A stretch of 64,000 nt of DNA, from positions 62,001 through 126,000 of the forward strand of contig CANNZV010000252.1 of the NCBI GenBank assembly GCA_947561585.1, given 5' to 3'. The stretch comes from Caprella mutica. Lineage: Eukaryota; Arthropoda; Malacostraca; Amphipoda; Caprellidae. Both the position numbers and the translations under genes were made by a program. The notes under the pieces were generated by a model. That model was not told the origin of the DNA and made no database searches. It worked only from the letters and a program-made list of their open reading frames with translations. Below, piece after piece: positions 45,645-58,650 of this stretch (its first letter is position 1; every line of letters begins with the position of its first letter).

Positions 45645-45990
45645 TGTACTACAGTACGACTCCTCTGTAATGAAGTCCTGTATAGTGAACCATCCTGATC
45701 AATAGAGTCCTGAGTAATGAAGTACCCTGTGCAGTGGAGCATATTTTGTATAGTCTGCCATGAAATGGTCATCAGTGTTCTAAGTCTCGACTCCCCTGTA
45801 ATGATATAAACTCTATCCTAACTTGTTTCTCATTATAGAGGAGTTCTACCGTTCTACCATTAATGAAGCACCCTGTATAATGAATTATTTTTTCCTTTAT
45901 CAAAAAATTTTGCGTAGTGTGCCATAAAATGATTAGTTTTCTATGCATCTCATGACTCCTCTATAGTGAAGTAAGCTCTATATAGTGACC
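45645..45990. repeat. Degenerate transposon-end-like repeats
   Basis: TACAGTACGACTCCTCTGTA, then ATGAAGTCCTGTATAGTGAAC, and later ACTCCCCTGTAATGAT and ACTCCTCTATAGTGAAGTAA, repeat one theme about 5-6 times. TGCCATGAAATGGTCA and TGCCATAAAATGATTA also recur. The pattern resembles the ends of pogo/Tigger or Tc1-type elements (CAGTA..AC.CCTCTATAA.GAA). That assignment is a guess from memory of the family style. Confidence 0.4.
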
Positions 45991-46535
45991 TAGATGTAGT
46001 TTATTATAGAAAAATTATACCGCAGTAGATAAAGATATAATGCTATGAAATATATAAAATGTGTGTTGCAAATGATAGATACATAAACAATGTGAGAAGT
46101 ATTTGTAGATGTACCTACCTACCTACTTATTTCTGAGGTTTATTCTTTAACACTTCCTAATTACTTTTCTACAAAAAGATTCAAAACAAAATATTTTAAA
46201 ACAATTTATTATTCATATCTATGTTTCAGCTAAACTTTCATTGCATATTCTAAAATATGCAATGATATTTTTATCATTAATTGTTTCTTCATACATTTCT
46301 TCATGAAATGCCTCTATATACTACACCCGTGAGGCTATGTTTCAATCATAGGAAATAATCTTTTCCACCTATTATATCTCTATCTGTAGCTCCTCATTTT
46401 GCCTCCATTATGCCAGCTGCTCTCCAAAATATAAATATATCCTGGCTGCTTATTGGCACAGTGGATAATATTGACTGTGAATATTACACACGAAGCCCTG
46501 GAGAAATCATTGGAGTTACTGGAGATATGGAGATA
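45991..46535. other. AT-rich unique sequence
   Basis: No gene recognised. Confidence 0.5.
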
Positions 46536-48215
46536 ACAATATGGAGCTAAAGGAACGATATGGAGCTAATAGAAATGGAGTAGAACAATATGGAGCTAAT
46601 AGTAATGGAGTTGAACAATATGGAGCTAATAGTAATGGAGTGGAACAATATGGAGTTACTAGTAATGGAGTTGAACAATATGGAGCTAATAGTAATGGAG
46701 TTGAACAATATGGAGCTAATAGTAATGGAGTTGAACAATATGGAGCTAATAGTTATGGAGTTGAACAATATGGAGTTACTAGTAATGGAGTTGAACAATA
46801 TGGAGCTAATAGTAATGGAGTTGAACAATATGGAGTTACTAGTAATGGAGTTGAACAATATGGAATTACTAGTAATGGAGTTGAACAATATGGAGCTAAT
46901 AGTAATGGAGTTGAACAATATGGAGCTAATAGTAATGGAGTTGAACAATATGGAGCTAATAGTAATGGAGTTGAACAATATGGAGTTACTAGTAATGGAG
47001 TTGAACAATATGGAGCTAATAGTAATGGAGTAGAACAATATGGAGCTAATAGTAATGGAGTTGAACAATATGGAGCTAATGGAACGATATGGAGCTAATA
47101 GTAATGGAGTTGAACAATATGGAGCTAATAGTAATGGAGTAGAACAATATGGAGCTAATAGTAATGGAGTTGAACAATATGGAGCTAATAGTAATGGAGT
47201 AGAACAATATGGAGCTAATAGTAATGGAGTTGAACAATATGGAGCTAATAGTAATGGAGTAGAACAATATGGAGCTAATAGTAATGGAGTTGAACAATAT
47301 GGAGCTAATAGTAATGGAGTTGAACGATATGGAGCTAATAGTAATGGAGTTGAACAATATGGAGCTAATAGTAATGGAGTTGAACAATATGGAGCTAATA
47401 GTAATGGAGTTGAACGATATGGAGCTAATAGTAATGGAGTTGAACAATATGGAGCTAATAGTAATGGAGTAGAACAATATGGAGCTAATGGAACGATATG
47501 GAGCTAATGGAACGATATGGAGCTAATGGTAATGGAGTAGAACAATATGGAGCTAATAGTAATGGAGTTGAACAATATGGAGCTAATAGTAATGGAGTTG
47601 AACAATATGGAGCTAATGGAACGATATGGAGCTAATAGTAATGGAGTTGAACAATATGGAGCTAATGGAACGATATGGAGCTAATAGTAATGGAGTTGAA
47701 CAATATGGAGCTAATGGAACGATATGGAGCTAATAGTAATGGAGTAGAACAATATGGAGCTAATGGAACGATATGGAGCTAATAGTAATGGAGTAGAACA
47801 ATATGGAGCTAATGGAACGATATGGAGCTAATAGTAATGGAGTAGAACAATATGGAGCTAATGGAACGATATGGAGCTAATAGTAATGGATTAGAACAAT
47901 ATGGAGCTAATGGAACGATATGGAGCTAATAGTAATGGAGTTGAACAATATGGAGCTAATGGAACGATATGGAGCTAATAGTAATGGAGTAGAACAATAT
48001 GGAGCTAATGGAACGATATGGAGCTAATAGTAATGGAGTTGAACGATATGGAGCTAATAGTAATGGAGTAGAACAATATGGAGCTAATGGAACGATATGG
48101 AGCTAATAGTAATGGAGTAGAACAATATGGAGCTAATGGAACGATATGGAGCTAATAGTAATGGAGTTGAACGATATGGAGCTAATAGTAATGGAGTTGA
48201 ACAATATGGAGCTAT
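46536..48215. repeat. 30-bp minisatellite changing to a 49-bp composite
   Basis: 46536 to about 47480 is a 30-bp unit (ATGGAGCTAATAGTAATGGA, then GTTGAACAAT) with GTTACTAGT variants in the first 500 bp. From about 47480 a 19-bp short form (GGAGCTAATGGAACGATAT) alternates with the 30-bp unit, giving 49-bp composites to about 48160. Open frames of 133-185 codons on both strands are periodic peptides. Confidence 0.96.
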
Positions 48216-49270
48216 CGGTGATGTAGATATTGTTATTTCTTCTAGTTAACTTTAGAAACAATTCCCCCATAGCTTCTCTGTGTTTTTGTAGACTCCAATA
48301 TTGGAAAATTCAGATCCAATATAGGCTACAGGTCACGTCGATATAATCCCACGGACTGAACAGCCTTAAAGGATTTATTATATCGCTTATCATTTCTACC
48401 TCTGATATGTGCCGTGGCTACTATTTGCTTTAGACTTTTCTATGTTTATATGGCTTAGCTTTTGCTATGACTATTCTGTGTCTATTATGGTGAGAAAGAT
48501 ATTCTAGACATTAAACTATAAGTAAGCTATTAGATGTATGTATGTCAAATATTTTATGAGAGACGAAACCGTGATGTGACAGCAGCCTTAAATGCACTAG
48601 AGGTTAAATAAAGCCAAGATCACAATATATAGAAGCCGCAACTTGCTTTCTTTACACAGCAAAATAAGCACTGCGGAGTTTACTCCCCAAGTAGACTAAC
48701 GCTAGTAGAACACGTACTCACTCTGTCTACCTTTAGGCAACTAACAAAACGTTATTTTTTCTCACTCTGTTAAACCAATCAAAGATGGCCTGAGATGCAC
48801 CAAGCAAACTGACACCGCCACCAAGTGCGTGAATTCCAGGCACACCTTATATGGTCGCGTTGCACTGGCCATTGGTGTATGTAATTAAAATCTCACACAC
48901 AAAAATGATCAATTCAATTGACTATTGACTAAATAATTGCAGTATGCAAATAACTATGCACTTGTTATTTCTATAATAGAAATAACAATACAGGCACTGT
49001 ATTAGCCAGGATATTGGGATGTATTACTCCGCCGAATACTTTCAACAATATGTACCTCATGCAAGATATATACGAAATAGAAATCTATTATATCATTAGT
49101 ACAAGTTTATCCAATGACTTCTATGTTCAAAACCTCTGATAGTTCATCAAGTAGTGTCCTAACCAATGCATTTAAAAGCCTTACAAATTATTTCAATGGA
49201 AATAAAAGCTATTTTGAGAGCAGGGAATATTTTAGATAGAAGGGATTCATTGAATAGCTTTTGCGCTATC
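48216..49270. other. Unique sequence with a possible MITE relic
   Basis: 48672-48690 is, on the minus strand, GGAGTAAACTCCGCAGTG, close to the arm at 9760-9778. No paired arm was found. No gene is recognised. Confidence 0.4.
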
Positions 49271-49617
49271 AGAATCTGTGCAGTATCGGGGGAAGAATCT
49301 GTGCAGAATCGGGGGAAGAATCTGTGCAGTATCGGGGGAAGAATCTATGCAGTATCGGGGGAAGAATCTATGCAGTATCGGGGGAAGAATCTATGCAGTA
49401 TCGGGGGAAGAATCTATGCAGTATCGGGGGAAGAATCTATGCAGTATCGGGGGAAGAATCTATGCAGTATCGGGGGAAGAATCTATGCAGTATCGGGGGA
49501 AGAATCTATGCAGTATCGGGGGAAGAATCTATGCAGTATCGGGGAAGAATCTATGCAGTATCGGGGGAAGAATCTATGCAGTATCGGGGGAAGAATCTAT
49601 GCAGTATCGGGGGAAGA
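49271..49617. repeat. 23-bp minisatellite, about 15 copies
   Basis: The unit is AAGAATCTATGCAGTATCGG plus GGG. The first three copies have CTGTGCAG; one copy has lost a G. Three plus frames stay open (132-193 codons) because 23 bp cycles all frames and none meets a stop. Confidence 0.96.
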
Positions 49618-50378
49618 TGGAAGGAGAATATCGGAAGAATGTACGAATCACTGCACTAATAATAGCAGTAGTTATTTTCTCACCATATGTTCTACCTATA
49701 AACTCCCCCCCACTCCTATCCATCTCTTCTCTTTGGTATGCAAATGACGTCTTTTAACTGCACCAGGAATAACTTCTCATCTCAATAAAATTTTAGTGCA
49801 GTAAAAGTCTTGCAGTCTTTAGTGCTGCATTTTAACTGTCTACTGTTTAGGACATTTATTGCAGACATTTATAATGCTCATATTTGTTTATAGTGTAATT
49901 AGCAATGGAATAATTTCCTCATTATTTAAAGCGTAACTTACAGGAATAAACTATTGGAAAATAATTAGGAGCTTATTATAGATTTCTAATATTTTTGACA
50001 CTCTTTACTTTTTCTTTCTATTTTTCCGCTATATTTTAAATTAATAAATTAATGCATCATTTATCGGGTTAATCGTCTCTCTTGCTCTATTTGAAGTAAC
50101 AGGGCAAGTTATGACTTTAGGACATTCTTCCTTTTCGATCATGTAAGAATAAAGTAGCCTTTATTTATTTGTAATTCTCTATAGTACTTTTATTTCTTTT
50201 AACCTTCGTGGAAAAGTTTTCCCCTGGTAAAATGGTAGAAAAGCTCCTCAAGTTTTTTACTTTTCTCGCCTAGGAAATTATTAAAGAATATTACTATTTA
50301 ATTCTACCACAACTGCATTAATTTGGGGTAATTAGTTAAGAGTGTAGGGTGAGAATAGCAGATTGGGATGATGTTCTT
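49618..50378. other. AT-rich unique sequence
   Basis: A weak relative of the GGGTAACTTACG hairpin arm may lie at 50097-50150 (GGGCAAGTTATGAC...TTTTCGATCATGTAAG). No gene is recognised. Confidence 0.4.
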
Positions 50379-50957
50379 CCATGGCCCCACCATAACTTAC
50401 CCCCTTTAATCTCCCATGGCCCCACCATAACTTACCCCCTTTAATCTCCCATGGCCCCACCATAACTTACCCCCTTTAATCTCCCATGGCCCCACCATAA
50501 GTTACCCCCTTTAATCTTCCATGGCCCCACCATAACTTACCCCCTTTAATCTCCCATGGCCCCACCATAACTTACCCCCTTTAATCTCCCATGGCCCCAC
50601 CATAACTTACCCCCTTTAATCTCCCATGGCCCCACCATAACTTACCCCCTTTAATCTCCCATGGCCCCACCATAACTTACCCCCTTTAATCTTCCATGGC
50701 CCCACCATAACTTACCCCCTTTAATCTCCCATGGCCCCACCATAACTTACCCCCTTTAATCTCCCATGGACCCACCATAACTTACCCCCTTTAATCTTCC
50801 ATGGCCCCACCATAACTTACCCCCTTTAATCTCCCATGGCCCCACCATAACTTACCCCCTTTAATCTTCCATGGCCCCACCATAACTTACCCCCTTTAAT
50901 CTCCCATGGCCCCACCATTACTTACCCCCTTTAATCTCCCATGGCCCCACCATAACT
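50379..50957. repeat. 35-bp minisatellite, about 16 copies
   Basis: The unit is CCATGGCCCCACCATAACTT then ACCCCCTTTAATCTC. CTTCC and CTCCC variants alternate irregularly. It contains, inverted, nearly the whole unit of the 10.7-kb array. Confidence 0.96.
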
Positions 50958-51095
50958 TTCTCCCTGTGATAAAGGACATTTTTATCCTAAATTACTGAGG
51001 TTTAATTTACATCTAACTTAGATTCTGGAAAAAGTCGGTACAAATCACCAATAAAAACTCTACCTCCTGACTCACAGATGAGTCATAGTTGTGAG

Positions 51096-51187
51096 AGTAC
51101 TATGTACTATTGCTATGTACCATTCCTATGTACTCTTGCTATGTACGTTTATAAGTCCTATTGCTATGTACTATCCCTATGTAGTAC
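51096..51187. repeat. 13-bp CTATGTACTATTG repeat
   Basis: About six diverged copies (CTATGTACCATTC, CTATGTACTCTTG), one interrupted. Confidence 0.8.
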
Positions 51188-51317
51188 ACAGTGCTGCTTA
51201 CCAATGGGTACAACTCTAGAAACTCGTTTTCATCTTTCGAGGGAATCTATAGAAATTAATGGCTATATTTTAGTGGTAATAAATAGCGATATTCGTGAGT
51301 AGAAAGTTACTGTGAAT

Positions 51318-51640
51318 ACGGTGAGGAGTATCTAATGTATCGAGTGGTGCATCTACTGTATCGAGTGGAGTATCTACTGTATCGAGTGGTGTATCTACTG
51401 TATCAAGTGGTGTATCTACTGTATCGAGTGGAGTATCTAATATCTACTGTATCGAGTAGAGTATCTAATATCTACTGTATCGAGTAGAGTATCTAATATC
51501 TACTGTATCGAGTGGTGTATCTAATATCTACTGTATCGAGTGGAGTATCTAATATCTACTGTATCGAGTAGAGTATCTAATATCTACTGTATCGAGTGGT
51601 GTATCTAATATCTACTGTATCGAGTGGTGCATCTAATGTA
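51318..51640. repeat. 21-bp to 28-bp minisatellite
   Basis: A 21-bp unit (GTATCTACTGTATCGAGTGG plus A/T) gives way after about 51430 to 28-bp units with an extra AATATCT. About 13 copies in all. Confidence 0.93.
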
Positions 51641-51984
51641 AACAATAGAGTACAGTATATATTTTTATGAATTATTAGTAAATTGTTATTATTTTTCAAA
51701 AAATATAAGAATTATACATGTAGTTAATTATTGCCCATTCTCTCAATTATTTGAATGAAGTTATTCATAATATAATGTTTGCTTTAGATGTGTATATTGC
51801 TATGGATTATATATGTAACTAATAAATTCACTCACTGCATTGTAGTTCATTGTATTAATCATTGTAGCTTCTCTTTTCCACATCAATAATCAGTACTAAC
51901 TAATTACCTGTCATGTAATCCCATAAACCTCGGATTGTGATTTGCTGAGCTAAAATGCTTGTATCGCACCACACCGAATGTAGT
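51641..51984. other. AT-rich unique sequence
   Basis: No gene recognised. Confidence 0.5.
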
Positions 51985-52110
51985 ACTGCTATAAACATTA
52001 CATTGTAACACTGAGTAATGTTACAAAGTGTTACTGCTATAAACAATACATTGTAACACTGAGTAATGTTACAAAGTGTTACTGCTATAAACAATATATT
52101 GTAACACTAA
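51985..52110. repeat. 48-bp repeat, about 2.6 copies
   Basis: ACTGCTATAAACAATACATT, then GTAACACTGAGTAATGTTAC and AAAGTGTT. Each unit has an internal stem GTAACACT...AATGTTAC/AGTGTT. Confidence 0.9.
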
Positions 52111-54391
52111 TTAGTGTTGCTACGCTCATTGCTGACTAATCACTTTTTACATCGCATTATATGAGGTAGAGTAAAGTGCAATTTACTGATACGAATTAAA
52201 TAGCAGATGAATATTTCTCACCACATTTAATGAATTTCAATATTTTGCAGCTTTTCTTCAATAATAACCTACTGCAATTACCAACAGGTAATTAATTCAC
52301 ACCTGGTAATTGGTACTCTTCCCTACTTGCAAAAATAATTTTATTTTTGGTAGTGTAATTTCCTATTATTTATTCAGCCCCTTTGCTGTCAGAAAGTAGT
52401 GATAATGTAGTTATTTTATTATCATTCGAAGGTCATTTCTAATTCGTGATATTTGTTTCTGGAGACTCTTAAAATATTCCATAGTATTTCATATCTCGTA
52501 TTAGTCTTTTAATTACTTTAACATTAGCATTGTTTAAATAGTAATTTAACTATCAGTGTTTTAATTACTTTAACATGTATTTTTATTGTTCAGTTATAAT
52601 TATATGTTTTGCTTTGATTATCATTGTATATTTTAGTCAAATGTCTCCATAATATTATTACTATATTAAAAGTGCTGACTCATTTCATCAACTTGTTAGT
52701 AAGTCCCAGTTACTCTTTGCTGAAAATTTAATAATTTCTTGCATGGGTCATTTTTGCCCACTTCTAACCATTTCATTCTTCTAATTAGCAAATGAAAAAA
52801 ACCTCCATGATATCATAACCTAACCAAATGGGAATATTTTTAGTCATTCATAGTGTTTCACAAATCCCTTTGAAAGAACCTCACGTCGATTGTTCTTATC
52901 AAATTTTGTAAAAGTTCGTCATTGTTGTTTCAAAGCCTTACTAACACACAAAGCACAAATTTTGAGCAGTATTTAAATGTTCATCGCAATGATAACTCAC
53001 AGCGTCTTTGTTATTTTCCTAACATCAAGAATGATGATGATAATTTATCATAAGTCATAGTCATGATTTTCATAGCATCTATACTCCCTCTTTAATTTAT
53101 TTACCTCCGTTACTACTTTTATCCACTCTGTAAAATTTGTCTGTTAGTAACCAGTGGAAATGAAGGACTTTGACATTCATTGTATGGTTTTAAATACAAT
53201 TTTTTAAATCGTATGGTTTTCAATATGAGTGACAATAATTAATTCCTCACAAACTTTACAGCGATTTAAAAAAAATTGTGAATAATTTTTTTTCTGTACA
53301 TTTTCTATCATTTTTCGAATTGTATAAATACTGTTTTCATTCAAGTTGTTCATAATATCTTCGTATAAGAACAGTGTGTGTAATAGCAGGCAATTACTCG
53401 TAGACTTGCCATCAAATTATGTCATAAATTAAAGACTGAGTAAATATGTTGGGGAGATTTGCTCCCAAGAAAGAAAACCTGTTCTACGACTCTCAGAGAC
53501 TTATCCTCAGCAACTGAATGAACACACGGCAATTAAATATACCACTTTTGGACAGTTATCGATGCCGCTATTTTACGTAACTCCTTCCTCCTCAACTTGC
53601 TGGGGGAGGGGGGGGGGGGTTGTGTACATTTATTTCATGATTAAAGCACATGAATAATTTGTACCGAGAGAAATATTAAACCTATTTAGCTACAGAACAG
53701 TAATTAGAGATGATTACATCACACTCTTCAACATTTCATTGTGTTTTGCTGTATTTTTCTACTTATTTAAGAAGTAGGTTCATGAAATTTGTTAACAAAA
53801 TACTTCTATTAATGTGGAAGAACAAATTAATAAACATATACTGTAGTGAAAAAAACTAATAATATTCTCTATAATATGAATCTAATTATTCTATCTAAAT
53901 TATTACAGACAAAGAAGTCAAATCTCTTTTTTAACCGATAACTTCATATCTTCTAATTGACTCCGATAAGACTTTTTGAGAGTAGAAAGTTTGACATCCT
54001 CTCCTATGAGTGATGAGTGATGTTCATTGCTTCATAGCATCACCATTGCAGTGCTACAAGTACATTAAACCCTTCATTGTATTTCCTATAGATCATTGCA
54101 GTTATACATAAACACAAAACATATAATTTTTATGCTCAAAATAATAAAACTGAAGTAATTAAAGGATTGCAAAATGATAATTTATTTTGAAAATCGAAAA
54201 TATCTTTTATTAAGTAGTTTTAGCCGAATTGTTTCCTTTTTTATTTACTATATTGCTTTAGTTATATTATAAACAGATTCTTTAATGTCTGGATATGACT
54301 TTTAGGTTTTAGCCATATATTGTATCTCAATATGGAATATAAAAAATAAATCCCTAGTAGGAAGTGTGTACTAGACTAACTAGAGAATCAA
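52111..54391. other. Longest array-free stretch, AT-rich
   Basis: No open frame above about 60 codons, no exon-like block. A G-rich run lies at 53601-53620. Confidence 0.55.
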
Positions 54392-54750
54392 CAATTGTAA
54401 TATTGAGTCTTAAATGGCATAAATTTGCCACTCTAACAATTGTAATATTAAGTCTTAAATGGCATAAATTTGCCACTCTAACAATCGTAATATTAAGTCT
54501 TAAATGGCATAAATTTGCCACTCTAACAATCGTAATATTAAGTCTTAAATGGCATAAATTTGCCACTCTAACAATCGTAATATTAAGTCTTAAATGGCAT
54601 AAATTTGCCACTCTAACAATCGTAATATTAAGTCCTTAATGGCATAAATTTGCCACTCTAACAATCGTAATATTAGGTCTTAAATGGCATAAATTTGCCA
54701 CTCTAACAATCGTAATATCAAGTCTTTAATGGCATAAATTTGCCACTCTA
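54392..54750. repeat. 45-bp minisatellite, 8 copies
   Basis: The unit includes CAATCGTAATATTAAGTCTT, AAATGGCATAAATTTGCC and ACTCTAA. TGGCA...TGCCA forms a small stem in every unit. The first two copies have CAATTG. A multiple of three, so 85-91-codon frames are open on both strands. Confidence 0.96.
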
Positions 54751-55957
54751 TGCCATTTCTCTACATGCTCCTTTATTGACTTTTAAGCTCTACAATAAAT
54801 AGTTTTTTTCCGCTACAGTGAGTGGCTGTTGTTCATTAATAAGCTAATCTCTTCTGACTAAGGTTTATCACTGCCCACAACTCAGTAGGAAGTAACACCA
54901 ATGCATTGCTATTTATTAGCACCTATGCACTGATGACGTGGCAGAGTACTGCTCTCTGATTGGTATAGCTCCATGCGTGTCGAGCTGTACTGCTCTCTGA
55001 TTGGTTAAGAGAGATTACACGTCACGTAAACTGTTCCCAACTTGTCTGTGATTGGTCAGTTGGCTTTGCGCCAAACTAGTAACTAACAGCAAGCTGCCTA
55101 GACTACTAAAGTTATGTTCCCTTACATATGTTCTTGGGGCACCATAAATTATTCTTAAGACTTGTGAGTTAGTAAGTAGGTACTTCTTTTGTACTTCACG
55201 TATAAACTTCACTGCAAGGAAATAAATAACTTTGATGTAGGCATTCCCTGAGAATTTACATGTCTTTATCACGCAAATTACTCCGTAGAATAGTAATAAT
55301 TTACAAGATATTCAATTAAGTATCTTCTTAATGTGTCACTTTATTGTCGCTGGTACAAATTGTCTACTGAATGATCTACCGTAAGAATGGTGCTTTATTA
55401 AGTACTAATATTTCTATTATTACTGCATTTGCGGCAAGGTAATCTACTACCTAAGTACTTAGTAATTAAATACATGAACTCATGGCCATACTAATATACG
55501 TAGAGATTAATGGGACAACTTATTATTGCCCTATCACCTCGTGTTACAAGCTAAGATCTGCATTATCCTATAAAATGCATGAAAAGTAACAAATCTATTA
55601 TTTTGGTGAGAGATGACGATAGCATTACATGTCCTTATTATTCCTAATAAGCTTTTTCAGTTTGGTAAATATTAAACGCTTAGAATATTTTAAATGAACT
55701 CTGCCATAACATTTGAATTAAGTGACTGTATCTTTTTAACTGCAGTACTTCATGCTATCTCATTTTGAATAATATTCCCCTGTCTAACTGATATTGATGG
55801 TCAGTGCTGCAATGGCCTAATCATTCCGAGTGTTTTAATCTCCAGAAATAAATGATGTGTCATTAGAGAGAGAGAGTAGTGTATGCCACCTGAAGGGATG
55901 GAAGACCTGCTCATGTTGAGAAAAGAACAGGGATAGTAGAAACTGTAGATGATGAGG
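54751..55957. other. Unique sequence with CCAAT/ACGT-rich patch
   Basis: At 54933-55062 GATGACGTGG, CACGTCACG, CTCTCTGATTGG (twice, 40 bp apart) and GTGATTGGTCAG occur together, resembling the foldback at 7723-8001. This could be a relic of that family or a promoter-like cluster. The 85-codon minus frame 55015-55272 is unrecognised. Confidence 0.4.
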
Positions 55958-57260
55958 CCTGTGGACACTGTAGCCTGTGGACACTGTAGTCTGTGGACAC
56001 TGTAGTCTGTGGGCACTGTAGTCTGTGGACACTGTAGTCTGTGGACACTGTAGTCTGTGGACACTGTAGTCTGTAGGCACTGTAGTCTGTGAACACTGTA
56101 GTCTGTGGACACTGTAGTCTGTGGGCACTGTAGTCTGTGGGCACTGTAGTCTGTGGACACTGTAGTCTGTGGACACTGTAGTCTGTGGACACTGTAGTCT
56201 GTGGGCACTGTAGTCTGTGAATACTGTAGTCTGTGGACACTGTAGTCTGTGGACACTGTAGTCTGTGGGCACTGTAGTCTGTGGACACTGTAGTCTGTGG
56301 ACACTGTAGTCTGTGGGCACTGTAGTCTGTGGACACTGTAGTCTGTGGACACTGTAGTCTGTGGACACTGTAGTCTGTGGACACTGTAGTCTGTGGACAC
56401 TGTAGTCTGTGGACACTGTAGTCTGTGGGCACTGTAGTCTGTGGACACTGTAGTCTGTGGACACTGTAGTCTGTGGACACTGTAGTCTGTGGACACTGTA
56501 GTCTGTGGACACTGTAGTCTGTGGACACTGTAGTCTGTGGACACTGTAGTCTGTGGACACTGTAGTCTGTGGGCACTGTATTCTGTGGGCACTGTAGTCT
56601 GTGGGCACTGTAGTCTGTGGACACTGTAGTCTGTGGGCACTGTAGTCTGTGGGCACTGTAGTCTGTGGACACTGTAGTCTGTGGACACTGTAGTCTGTGG
56701 ACACTGTAGTCTGTGGGCACTGTAGTCTGTGGACACTGTAGTCTGTGGACACTGTAGTCTGTGGACACTGTAGTCTGTGGACACTGTAGTCTGTGGGCAC
56801 TGTAGTCTGTGGACACTGTAGTCTGTGGACACTGTAGTCTGTGGGCACTGTAGTCTGTGGGCACTGTAGTCTGTGGACACTGTAGTCTGTGGACACTGTA
56901 GTCTGTGGACACTGTAGTCTGTGGGCACTGTAGTCTGTGGACACTGTAGTCTGTGGACACTGTAGTCTGTGGGCACTGTAGTCTGTGGACACTGTAGTCT
57001 GTGGACACTGTAGTCTGTGGACACTGTAGTCTGTGGGCACTGTAGTCTGTGGACACTGTAGTCTGTGGACACTGTAGTCTGTGGACACTGTAGTCTGTGG
57101 ACACTGTAGTCTGTGGGCACTGTAGTCTGTGGGCACTGTAGCCTGTGAACACTGTAGTCTGTGGACACTGTAGCCTGTGAACACTGTAGTCTGTGGACAC
57201 TGTAGTCTGTGGACACTGTAGTCTGTGGACACTGTAGCCTGTGGACACTGTAGCCTGTAG
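55958..57260. repeat. 16-bp minisatellite, about 81 copies
   Basis: The unit is TCTGTGGACACTGTAG, with GGGCAC and GAACAC variants; GCCTGTGG copies sit at both ends. Minus-strand open frames of 445-513 codons exist in all three frames, since a stop-free 16-mer gives the same 16-residue cycle in each frame. Confidence 0.97.
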
Positions 57261-58049
57261 CCATTACAGTCACTCCCCCTCCATTTCTATGCAATAGAGC
57301 TGTGCTGTTTTGTGTCCGTGTGATGTAAGTCATGAATAACAAATGAATCGGAAGGATTTCGTTTGCTCGAGTCTGTCGTTATTTGAACATCCTCTGCATA
57401 CCAAAACTCTCAGTGGCTACAGATTTCTAAACTACCACTCACATCTCTACCGTTTAATGTAACCTCTCTATTTCCCTCTACCATTCCATTGCTGCTATCA
57501 CGTATTTAGATCAGGTGAAGGCAAACCTCAGTTCAATTTAGGAATGTCTTCTCGCTAATCACTTTTGGCCACCCAGTAGAGAGGAACAACAACAATAACA
57601 ATGTACCGACACACCAACAACAATGTCCTGAAACTGTCTGTATGTACTAAACCATTTAATATTTCATACTCCACTTGCACCCACAGAACATAGAATGAGA
57701 AGTAGCTTATTTCTCTTTAGTTTAAAATTATTCTAAATTTGGGTGATGGTGCTCTGAAATTTAGGAAAAGTTGAGATGCACCCTACAGTGCATAATAACA
57801 AACTAGGGAATAAATTCCGGTGCCATCGCCAGTTTATATTTACTGTAGATAATTACCTATGTCTGCTATACTAGGTTGTTTATTATAAATTTAAAGTGAG
57901 AAACAATGTCAGACCATATATTAGAAAAGATTATTTAATAGTATTTATGAACTGTACGTTAACACTCTCTGTATAAAGTTCACACAGTAGCGTTAGATTG
58001 TCTTATTCTCAAGGAAAAAATGATAAACTGGTTATTTCTTATGTAGATT
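57261..58049. other. Unique sequence
   Basis: No gene recognised. Confidence 0.5.
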
Positions 58050-58650
58050 ATAAAAATGCAGTCTTGATAATGTAACCCTGTCATGACGCGGGAACTGGAC
58101 CTCGCTGTAGTCGATGGTGGGGCCTAGATACCAGAAGAGAGAATTAGGTGGGAAAGTGATCTGTCTCTCAAGGTGTTATGGATGTGTTTGTGTAGTGAGG
58201 TGTAGAGTTTCTTCAGTACGAGGCTGGTGTGACGCGTGCTATCCTTTGCTCTATTTGCATGTAGTTTAGTGGAGGTGAGGAGCTAAGTGTGGAGTTAAAT
58301 GTGTACCCATCATATCCTTGTGTGTAGCAAGCGGAAGGACACGAGTCTCCTCGTGGAGGTGTGTTATGGGTGTTCTCTGTGTGCAGCCGGCGGCAATGTG
58401 GAGTGCGGTGTTTTGTGTACGTTGGAGTTTCTGTAGGTGGGTTTTGGCGGTTTGGGTGCAGCTTTGTGGGTGTAGGTGAGGATGGGTCTGATGAGCTAGT
58501 TTTCAAGAGAATGGGTGTATATTTGCAAGTTGTTAGCTGCGGTATACTGTATGAGGTGTTGAGAGATGATGGCAACAGAAAAAGCCTACTTGTGGTGGTG
58601 GTGTGGCCCAGATCAGGCACCGAAAGACTTCTCAATCTCCCGTCATCACT
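58050..58650 (-). pseudogene. Decayed Jockey-like reverse transcriptase C-terminus
   Basis: Read on the minus strand, several frames carry pieces of the C-terminal part of a Jockey-type non-LTR polyprotein, in order. LIRPILTY (about 58487-58464) is preceded by an in-frame stop. After a frameshift, KTHLQKLQRTQNTALHIAAG follows (about 58450-58390), then TPITHLHEETRVLPL and KDMMGTHL. Next come three in-frame stops and finally TIDYSEVQFPRHDRVTLS (near 58107-58060). In intact relatives these form one chain after the reverse transcriptase core. The catalytic core itself is not seen upstream. This copy is much older than the one at 21346-22923 and from a different lineage. The single 140-codon frame here (58213-58635) is mostly out of register. 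Family recall is from memory; order and composition of the words support it. Confidence 0.75.

Noticed and set aside
46541..47507. Frames of 133-185 codons
   Set aside because: 30-bp repeat peptides on both strands.
49166..49757. 193-codon plus frame
   Set aside because: Core is the 23-bp repeat in all frames; unique ends have no recognisable motif.
55801..57342. 513-codon minus-strand open frame (and two others)
   Set aside because: Entirely a 16-bp stop-free repeat read in every frame; flanking residues show no domain.
58213..58635. 140-codon minus frame taken literally as a gene
   Set aside because: The protein similarity lies mostly in the other two minus frames; this frame is an out-of-register reading of a decayed retroelement.
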